Positions 13,771 to 13,829 of a DNA stretch of 13,829 nucleotides are shown one piece after another. Position numbers and translations under genes: made by a program. How positions within the stretch are numbered: position 1 is the first letter of the stretch; each line of letters opens with the position of its first letter. Origin of the DNA: JBDTVS01 sp040007095 (GTDB lineage: Bacteria; Acidobacteriota; Vicinamibacteria; Vicinamibacterales; CAVVIG01); contig JBDTVS010000221.1 in the NCBI GenBank assembly GCA_040007095.1, positions 1 through 13,829 on the forward strand. Direction: 5' to 3'. The notes below the pieces were generated by a model. That model did not search any database and was not told where the DNA came from. It saw nothing but the letters and a program-made list of their open reading frames with translations.

Positions 13771-13829
13771 TCACGTTGGACTACGGACGACGAAATGCTG
13801 CTCGGGCACCGGATAACCGGCGGCGCCGA
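13771..13829 (-). CDS. possible C-terminal end of a gene entering from the right
   Basis: Read on the minus strand from the right edge, one frame gives GAAGYPVPEQHFVVRSPT and then TGA at 13773-13771. Only 18 codons are visible, so coding status rests on the protein-like composition, the hairpin just after the stop and the convergent position relative to the WYL gene. No family can be named. A + strand frame opening with ATG at 13795 is also open to the edge and is the competing reading. Confidence 0.3.
   Translation of the reverse strand, partial: GAAGYPVPEQHFVVRSPT

Overview
This is a GC-rich bacterial chromosomal window carrying ordinary chromosomal genes and no recognisable insertion sequence, phage gene, CRISPR array, tRNA or rRNA. 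The taxon cannot be fixed from the sequence alone. High GC, secreted M20 amidohydrolase and VOC proteins with no close operon partners, and several genes without Shine-Dalgarno sites would suit a soil Acidobacteriota lineage such as Vicinamibacteria, but that is an inference and a weak one.

Left part, + strand (1-4859). The window opens inside an AlgI-type MBOAT O-acyltransferase. It overlaps by one base an AlgJ/AlgX-like SGNH acetyltransferase with its Asp-x-His and Ser catalytic motifs. This is the usual membrane/periplasm pair that O-acetylates an exported polysaccharide. Fifty-two bases downstream lies a 900-residue protein of HEAT-like helical repeats ending in an all-helical domain with an R-x4-H motif of the HEPN type. 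This is the most unusual gene in the window.

Middle part, - strand (4935-9076). Reading in the direction of transcription: rmuC (membrane-anchored coiled-coil/nuclease-like protein), then without a single spacer base a YgjP-like zinc-metallohydrolase with an odd Pro/Arg-rich N-terminal extension. After 135 bases come a small acidic conserved protein and, overlapping it by 4 bases, an exported AbgB-like M20 amidohydrolase whose usual metal-site Cys is Glu.

The spacer 9077-9371 upstream of rmuC is the only stretch near 300 bases without a gene. It is locally AT-rich and holds three copies of a 16-base direct repeat at a 42-43 base period.

Right part. On the - strand, in transcription order, are a TauE/SafE (TSUP) permease, an exported tandem VOC-domain protein, a ProXp-ala-type tRNA deacylase and a small four-cysteine protein. 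On the + strand, divergent from the permease with only 40 bases between the starts, is a WYL-domain regulator (12680-13672), probably leaderless. The last 157 bases hold a hairpin and possibly the final codons of a convergent gene.

Many long overlapping open frames on opposite strands (up to about 600 codons) are by-products of GC-rich codon use and are left out.
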